Assembly (NCBI GenBank): GCA_014360855.1
Contig: JACIWP010000209.1
Location: 1-5,434 of the forward strand
Reading direction: 5' to 3'
Length of the DNA: 5,434 nt
Source: Anaerolineae bacterium
GTDB lineage: Bacteria > Chloroflexota > Anaerolineae > JACIWP01
Shown piece by piece: positions 1 to 3,553 of this stretch (within the stretch, counting starts at the first letter, position 1; every line of letters begins with the position of its first letter). The translations under genes and the position numbers were made by a program. The notes below the pieces were generated by a model, which was given only the letters and a program-made list of their open reading frames with translations, ran no database searches and was not told where the DNA came from.

Positions 1-1473
1 GGGGGAGCGGGCCTCTACCGCACGGGGTACGCGGCGCCGCCGGCCTATCAGGGCCAGCAGAGCCACCAGCAGGGCCAGCCCGACGGCGATGTACAGGAAC
101 AGCCGCCACGCCGGCGCCCCGTCCACCCAGGCGCCGTATATGATGCCGGCCAGCGTGCTGAACAGCGCTACGAATCCCACATATACCCAGGCCTTCATCC
201 GGCCGATAATGCTGGCCGTGATGAGGATGCTCTGCAGGCTCAGCTCTGGGTCCGCCATGAGATAGGCCAGGAGCGGCCCGCGGTGCATCCCCAACTGGAG
301 GAACATGTTGGCGATGGGCACTTCCACCAGGGTGGGGAAATACATGAACACCCCGAAGACGACGCCGGCCAGGTTCCCCAACAAGGTGTTGCGGCCGGCC
401 AGGGCCTGGATCCATTCCGGCCGGATCAGCGGCCGCAGGACGCCCACGACGAACACCCCTACGATCAGAAGGGGGAAGATCTGCTTGACAAAACGCCAGG
501 TCTCCCACAGCCACTCCTGGATGTCGAACGGGTCGAAGTAGCGGTGGGCGAGCCAGGCCAGAAGCCCCATCAACAGGGCGACGGCGAACATCTTGCCGGT
601 GAAGAGGATATCCAGCCCGCCGGCGTGCGGCACCATCTTCACCGCGGCCACCAGCAGGGTCAGGGCGGTCAGCCCCAATGCCGCCCATGTCCAGGGGGTG
701 AATCCCTCGTCCACATGGGTGAGGCCGCGCCAGGCCGTGATGGCGATGAGGATGAGCAGGCCGATGAGGATAGCGCCCTGGGCCGTCACGCCCTCCTCGC
801 CGCGCGCCGGGTCAAACGGCACCAGACGGTTGAGGAACGCCTGAAAGCGGTCCATGCCCCCGATGGGCAGGGTGACGCTGGCGTAGCTGTTGGTGAACAG
901 CCCGATCTGCAGGGTGCCGGCGATGAGCAGGAGCAGGAGGATGCCCAGGAAGGCCCAGTTCTGCGGGGGCACGCGGGCGCCGGCGCCGGCGAAGGTATCC
1001 TCGCCCTCCGCCTCATGCTGGATATCCTCCCGGGAGAAAATGAGCGCCATGAGCAGGCCGATGCCGATGCCGAAAACGATGGAGAGCATCAGGCGGGCCA
1101 CGGCGATGTCCATGCCGATGGCCACACCGGTGTAGCTCAGGGCCAGGATGTTGATGGCCGGCCCGACGAAGAGGAAGGTGATGGCCGGCCCCAACCCGGC
1201 GCCCTTTTTATAGATGCCGGCGAACAGGGGCAGGATGGTGCAGGAGCAGACGGCCAGGACGAAGCCGCCCAGCGCCGCGACGGGATACGAGATGATCTTG
1301 GGGGCAGAGCGCCCCAGATAGCGGGTGATGGCCTGCTGGGGCACCAACGCGGCCAGCGCGCCGGCCACAAAGAAGGCCGGCAGGAGGCAGAGCAGTACGT
1401 GCGCCGCCAGGTAGGCGGCCAGATTGCCCATGCCGCTTTGTACAAGCTGTACGAGAAAGGCTCCGACGGTCAT
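1..1473 (-). CDS. DUF318/ArsP-type CSC-motif permease (3' end beyond window)
   Basis: This is a polytopic inner-membrane permease of the DUF318/ArsP_1 (COG0701) kind, some members of which export trivalent arsenicals or other soft metals. I translated 491 codons with no stop, so the C-terminus lies outside the window, probably close by because a basic RRRR stretch (478-481) follows the last hydrophobic segment. About 12-13 hydrophobic segments are visible. The hallmark Cys-Ser-Cys is at residues 76-78, followed by P82, G95-P96 and P105. A charged loop (about 148-170) separates the two halves. A second, Cys-free copy of the motif lies around P386. The ATG at 1473 follows AGGAGG (1494-1489) by 15 nt, which is long. 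An in-frame TTG at 1485 would sit only 3 nt away, so the start is not certain. It begins 33 nt after the radical SAM gene, so co-transcription is likely. Family assignment is fairly secure; the substrate is unknown. Confidence 0.85.
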   Translation of the reverse strand, partial: MTVGAFLVQLVQSGMGNLAAYLAAHVLLCLLPAFFVAGALAALVPQQAITRYLGRSAPKIISYPVAALGGFVLAVCSCTILPLFAGIYKKGAGLGPAITFLFVGPAINILALSYTGVAIGMDIAVARLMLSIVFGIGIGLLMALIFSREDIQHEAEGEDTFAGAGARVPPQNWAFLGILLLLLIAGTLQIGLFTNSYASVTLPIGGMDRFQAFLNRLVPFDPARGEEGVTAQGAILIGLLILIAITAWRGLTHVDEGFTPWTWAALGLTALTLLVAAVKMVPHAGGLDILFTGKMFAVALLMGLLAWLAHRYFDPFDIQEWLWETWRFVKQIFPLLIVGVFVVGVLRPLIRPEWIQALAGRNTLLGNLAGVVFGVFMYFPTLVEVPIANMFLQLGMHRGPLLAYLMADPELSLQSILITASIIGRMKAWVYVGFVALFSTLAGIIYGAWVDGAPAWRLFLYIAVGLALLVALLALIGRRRRVPRAVEARSP

Positions 1474-1488
1474 GGTTCGATCCAATGT

Positions 1489-1494
1489 CCTCCT
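1489..1494 (-). promoter_or_regulatory. Shine-Dalgarno of the permease gene
   Basis: A perfect AGGAGG on the minus strand lies in the 33-nt gap after the radical SAM stop. It is 15 nt from the ATG at 1473 and 3 nt from an in-frame TTG at 1485. Neither spacing is ideal, so the site supports translation of the permease but does not settle its first codon. Confidence 0.6.
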
Positions 1495-1506
1495 GGGAGT
1501 GAAGGG

Positions 1507-2610
1507 TTAGGCACAGCGGATGATGCCGCGCGCCCACAAGCAGTCCCCACAGACGGGGAAGGTGTTTCCGAAACAATCCTCTTCGTTTGTCTCCGCCAGG
1601 TCACATCCGCAGTCCACGCAGGGCGGAAAGTCGAAATGCAGGACGCGCTCGCGGAAGGAGACGTATGCCGGCATCTCCCAGATTTCCCGCAGGGATTGGG
1701 CCGGCAGTCGCCCCACCTCCCAGCGGCGGATGTACTTGCGGCGGCCCATCACATAACATGTGTACGAATGCATCAGCGGCGGACAGGGGCTGACCCCACC
1801 GTGCCAGCCCACCGCCAGCGCGCCGGCCTGCACGAAGGGGCAGAAGCTGTTGCGCGATCCCAGGTCCAGGTCCAGATAGCTGATGTTCGCCTGCGTGCGA
1901 AAGACGCTCAACAATGGCTCCAGCGTCTCCTCCGTCAGGTCCATCTTGGGCAGAACCCAGGTCGGTGTCCAAGGCGACCCCTTCCCCTGGAACGCGGTGG
2001 CCCGCAGATTGTACAGCGTCTCCGACACCATTTCTTCGGTATATGGCAGTACGTTGGTGATCAGAATCAACGAAGCACCGATATACTTGGCGAGCGAATG
2101 GAGATGGGGAAGCTCGCGGATGTTGCTCCGCATGGCCACGAATTCGATGCCGATGGTCAGCGGCGGCAGGGGGCTGGGCTCCGACAGCTCGTAGAAGGCG
2201 CGCATATTCTCCACGACCTTCGAGAGGGAGCCGCCGCGCCGCACCTGGCCGAAGGTCTCTGCGGTGGTGCCGTCAATGGAGACGATGATCTGGTCCAGGC
2301 CCAGCTCCAGCAGGGCGCCGGCCAGCTCCCGGGTGAGCAACAGCGCATTGGTGGTGAGTTCTACCCGCAGGTGATGCTCTTTGGCCAGGCGCACCATATC
2401 CAAGAAGCGGGGATGCAGGAGCGGTTCGCCGATGCCGGCGAAGGCGACGGTCTGGGCCGTGGGGAAGCCGGCCAGCTCCCGGATCAATGCCTCGTAGGTC
2501 TCCCATTCCATGAAGCCAATAGGCTCATCCCACACGTTGCGCATGCACGTGCGGCAGTTCAGGTTGCAGGCATTGGTAGGCTCGATGTAGACTTTGCGCA
2601 GTGCGTCCAT
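1507..2610 (-). CDS. Radical SAM/SPASM domain enzyme, possible cofactor or peptide maturase
   Basis: This 367-residue cytosolic enzyme should bind a [4Fe-4S] cluster and cleave S-adenosylmethionine to start radical chemistry. The radical SAM triad is C15-x3-C19-x2-C22. The GGE-like motif reads GIGEP (59-63), and VSIDG (110-114) marks a core strand. The C-terminal third is a SPASM-like domain with ten Cys: 257, 276, 285, 331, 334, 336, 346, 354, 357 and 366. That is enough for two auxiliary clusters. The segments CMRNVWDEPIGFM near the triad and CLWARGIIRC at the end resemble, from memory, the radical SAM maturases found beside tungsten-containing aldehyde ferredoxin oxidoreductases. That is an inference, and no such oxidoreductase is in the window. 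The ATG has GGAG 4 nt upstream and lies 13 nt after the 59-residue ORF, which suggests translational coupling. The fold is certain; the substrate is not known. Confidence 0.92.
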   Translation of the reverse strand: MDALRKVYIEPTNACNLNCRTCMRNVWDEPIGFMEWETYEALIRELAGFPTAQTVAFAGIGEPLLHPRFLDMVRLAKEHHLRVELTTNALLLTRELAGALLELGLDQIIVSIDGTTAETFGQVRRGGSLSKVVENMRAFYELSEPSPLPPLTIGIEFVAMRSNIRELPHLHSLAKYIGASLILITNVLPYTEEMVSETLYNLRATAFQGKGSPWTPTWVLPKMDLTEETLEPLLSVFRTQANISYLDLDLGSRNSFCPFVQAGALAVGWHGGVSPCPPLMHSYTCYVMGRRKYIRRWEVGRLPAQSLREIWEMPAYVSFRERVLHFDFPPCVDCGCDLAETNEEDCFGNTFPVCGDCLWARGIIRCA

Positions 2611-2623
2611 GGCTCTCCGATGT

Positions 2624-2803
2624 TTATTCCCATTCCAGTTTCATGCGAAAGCGTCCGTATTCGGAGACGTAAAAGACCAGCTCCTCCTGGCCGGGGGTGA
2701 TCTTCTCCCATATCTCTGGCGCCAGGTATGCCGTGGCGAAGGGTTGGTCATTCTCCCACAGCTCCACCGGCGTGAAGTCCGCCGGCGTCTCGGGCCTGCC
2801 CAT
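2624..2803 (-). CDS. Small acidic protein of unknown function (59 aa)
   Basis: I do not recognise a family. The product is 59 residues and acidic, with about 12 Asp/Glu against 5 Lys/Arg. It has alternating hydrophobic and aromatic residues (ELWEND at 14-19, PEIWEKI at 29-35, ELVFYVSEYGRFRMKLEWE at 41-59) that suggest a small beta-rich fold. There are no Cys, no signal peptide and no membrane segment. The codons carry no sign of shadow composition, and the stop lies 13 nt before the radical SAM start, so it is probably real and may be a partner or substrate of that enzyme. The start is doubtful: the ATG at 2803 has only a weak AGG 4 nt upstream and sits inside a hairpin; a TTG directly precedes it (2806). 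An upstream in-frame TGA TGA (2836-2831) bars further extension. Confidence 0.65.
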   Translation of the reverse strand: MGRPETPADFTPVELWENDQPFATAYLAPEIWEKITPGQEELVFYVSEYGRFRMKLEWE

Positions 2804-2817
2804 CAAACCTGATGGGC
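2798..2817 (-). promoter_or_regulatory. Hairpin over the start codon of the 59-aa gene
   Basis: The minus strand can form a perfect 7-bp stem, GCCCATC (2817-2811) with GATGGGC (2804-2798), closing a 6-nt loop AGGTTT. The start ATG (2803-2801) is inside the 3' arm, and the only Shine-Dalgarno-like bases (AGG) are in the loop. As RNA it would hide the start codon. It begins 17 nt after the stop of the 32-codon ORF, so ribosomes finishing that ORF could open it. The pairing is seen in the sequence; the regulatory role is inferred. A DNA operator is the other reading. Confidence 0.4.
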
Positions 2818-2833
2818 CCTGAAAGATGGTTCA

Positions 2834-2932
2834 TCAACCCAGGCACACCATGCTCCAGCGGATGGTCAGGGCTTGATCCCGCTGTTTGATCTGTTGGACC
2901 AGCCACCTGGATGGAATCCTCCCGCGCACCAT
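2834..2932 (-). CDS. Possible 32-aa basic leader peptide or small protein
   Basis: This short ORF begins MVRGRIPSRW and ends in SMVCLG. It has six Arg/Lys and one Asp, and a single Cys at residue 30. Its claim to be real is the ribosome binding site: AGGAGG (2945-2940) exactly 7 nt before the ATG, the best site in the window, on a transcript expected from the promoter at 3036-3009. It stops at TGA TGA, in the same frame as the 59-residue ORF that starts 30 nt later. It could be a leader peptide whose translation sets expression of the operon, a tiny functional protein, or the remnant of a longer N-terminus cut by nonsense codons. No membrane segment or known precursor motif is seen. No family is recognised. 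Confidence 0.4.
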   Translation of the reverse strand: MVRGRIPSRWLVQQIKQRDQALTIRWSMVCLG

Positions 2933-2939
2933 CCTCTCT

Positions 2940-2945
2940 CCTCCT
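2940..2945 (-). promoter_or_regulatory. Strong Shine-Dalgarno of the 32-aa ORF
   Basis: AGGAGG stands in a purine-rich run (AGGCAGGAGGAGAGAGG) ending at the ATG at 2932, with a 7-nt spacer. A site this good in front of so short an ORF is the main reason for listing the ORF. Confidence 0.6.
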
Positions 2946-2952
2946 GCCTGAT

Positions 2953-2989
2953 CTCCCGGCGGACGGCGTTCCGATGCCGCCGGCGGGAG
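2953..2989 (-). promoter_or_regulatory. GC-rich 5' leader hairpin
   Basis: Thirty-seven bases form a long imperfect stem: arms CTCCCG/CGGGAG at the base, a C-C mismatch, then CGG/CCG, a one-base T bulge, CGGC/GCCG, and an 8-nt loop ATCGGAAC. It lies between the predicted start of transcription (about 3002) and the strong ribosome binding site at 2945-2940. In the minus-strand RNA no U-run follows, so it is probably not a terminator there; a 5'-end stabiliser or control hairpin is more likely. Read on the plus strand it is followed by CTGTTTCGTTTTC, which could terminate antisense transcription. Confidence 0.5.
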
Positions 2990-3004
2990 CTGTTTCGTTT
3001 TCTC

Positions 3005-3022
3005 GCATATTGTATCTTATGC
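3005..3022. repeat. Inverted repeat GCATA-N8-TATGC over the -10 box
   Basis: Arms at 3005-3009 and 3018-3022 are perfectly complementary and flank the bases of the predicted -10 hexamer. An adjacent TATGCATA palindrome (3018-3025) overlaps the right arm. This placement fits an operator that blocks RNA polymerase, and the ArsR-type regulator next door is the obvious candidate to bind it. Short AT-rich dyads arise by chance, so confidence is low. Confidence 0.3.
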
Positions 3023-3036
3023 ATACATCAAGGCAA
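3009..3036 (-). promoter_or_regulatory. Predicted sigma70-type promoter of the small ORF/rSAM/permease operon
   Basis: On the minus strand a -35 box TTGCCT (3036-3031, 4 of 6 to consensus) is separated by 16 nt from a -10 box TACAAT (3014-3009, 5 of 6). The stretch is A+T-rich in an otherwise G+C-rich region and lies just after the arsR stop codon. Transcription would start near 3002, giving a leader of about 70 nt with the GC-rich hairpin before the 32-codon ORF. The match is to consensus only. Confidence 0.5.
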
Positions 3037-3071
3037 GTTCTTTCGGCCATATCGGCCTGGGCCGGCATCCG

Positions 3072-3434
3072 TCAAAGCATCACCTGGTAATGCGCCGCAC
3101 AGATTGGGCAAGTGCAGTCGTCCAAAGGGGGTTCGGGCACCGCAGGAAGTTCTGCCGGCATACCCTGCTCCCTCAGCAGTTCCTGTCCCAGACGGATGAG
3201 TTCCTGGATTTTCGGCGAGGTCAGCCGGTAGAACACGGTTTGTCCCTCGCGCCGGTCTTCCACCAGGCCGGCTTCCCGCAGGACGCCCAACTGCTGGGAG
3301 ATATAGGGCTGGGGCCGGCGCAAAATGGCGATGAGATGACAGACACAGGCCTCGCCCTCTCCAAGGATGTGCAGGATCTGCAGCCGCACCGGGTGGGCGA
3401 GGGCCTTATATAACCGCGCCAGTTGTATCTCCAT
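3072..3434 (-). CDS. ArsR/SmtB-family metalloregulator
   Basis: This 120-residue winged helix-turn-helix repressor of the ArsR/SmtB family normally leaves DNA when it binds metal or metalloid. The N-terminal helix reads KALAHPVRLQILHIL (10-24). The metal-site helix has C30-V31-C32-H33, matching the CVC of the arsenite-sensing ArsR motif, but Ile35 stands where the third Cys would be. The recognition helix is around PQPYISQQLGVLREAGLV (41-58), followed by a wing (RREGQTVFYRL). The tail adds C107, C109 and C112 (CTCPIC), which may complete or form a second metal site. I chose the ATG at 3434 because GGAAGG lies 6 nt upstream; a start at 3458 would fall only about 8 nt after the predicted transcription start. 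The gene has its own promoter and probably controls itself and the downstream operon. Confidence 0.9.
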   Translation of the reverse strand: MEIQLARLYKALAHPVRLQILHILGEGEACVCHLIAILRRPQPYISQQLGVLREAGLVEDRREGQTVFYRLTSPKIQELIRLGQELLREQGMPAELPAVPEPPLDDCTCPICAAHYQVML

Positions 3435-3440
3435 GACACA

Positions 3441-3446
3441 CCTTCC
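3441..3446 (-). promoter_or_regulatory. Shine-Dalgarno that decides the arsR start
   Basis: GGAAGG lies 6 nt before the ATG at 3434, at good spacing. It is inside the coding sequence if the farther ATG at 3458 is used, which argues for the shorter 120-residue protein. Confidence 0.65.
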
Positions 3447-3472
3447 GTTTCCATGCAAAAAATGACATATGC

Positions 3473-3501
3473 TGTATAATCGAGGATGGGAATTTTGTCA
3501 A
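3473..3501 (-). promoter_or_regulatory. Strong sigma70-type promoter of arsR
   Basis: A perfect -35 TTGACA (3501-3496) is followed after 17 nt by TATACA (3478-3473, 4 of 6 to consensus). Transcription would start near 3466, leaving a leader of about 32 nt before the ATG at 3434. The region is A+T-rich and is the only intergenic space between the ClC gene and arsR. Expected autoregulation by ArsR is inferred from family habit. Confidence 0.7.
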
Positions 3502-3505
3502 AATT
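3491..3505. repeat. Perfect 15-nt palindrome over the arsR -35 box
   Basis: The plus strand reads AATTTTG-T-CAAAATT, arms of seven bases around one central base, with no mismatch. It fully covers the TTGACA -35 hexamer. A perfect dyad at this place is a good operator candidate, for ArsR or another regulator. It shows no G+C stem and no following T-run, so it is not a terminator for the ClC gene. Confidence 0.5.
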
Positions 3506-3553
3506 ATTGAACAGGGTGGAACGGCGGGGCAAGGTGAAGGGGCGCTGACCGCG

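Noticed and set aside
283..2700. An 805-codon open frame on the plus strand
   Set aside because: It is antisense to the permease and the radical SAM gene. Its product is rich in His, Gln, Gly and Glu with no domain, as expected for the complement of a hydrophobic gene, and it runs across two unrelated genes.
2831..2836. Tandem TGA as recoded stop joining the two small ORFs
   Set aside because: arsR also ends in TGA with no conserved extension, TGG is used freely for Trp, and no selenocysteine element is evident after the codons.
2834..2932. The 32-aa peptide as a RiPP precursor for the radical SAM enzyme
   Set aside because: It shows no leader motif, no repeated core and no Cys/Gly-rich C-terminus beyond one Cys. 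The idea is not excluded but has no positive support.
2748..3068. A 106-codon minus-strand ORF across the leader region
   Set aside because: It has no good ribosome binding site and its start lies upstream of the predicted promoter. It has low-complexity Gly/Arg/Ala composition and overlaps the better supported 32-codon and 59-codon ORFs.
3038..3068. Terminator after arsR from the repeated GGCC units
   Set aside because: The stem GGCC-GATAT-GGCC is only 4 bp and no T-run follows on the minus strand.
3435..3458. Longer arsR start with eight extra residues
   Set aside because: The ATG at 3458 lies only about 8 nt after the predicted transcription start and has no Shine-Dalgarno, while the ATG at 3434 has GGAAGG at 6 nt.
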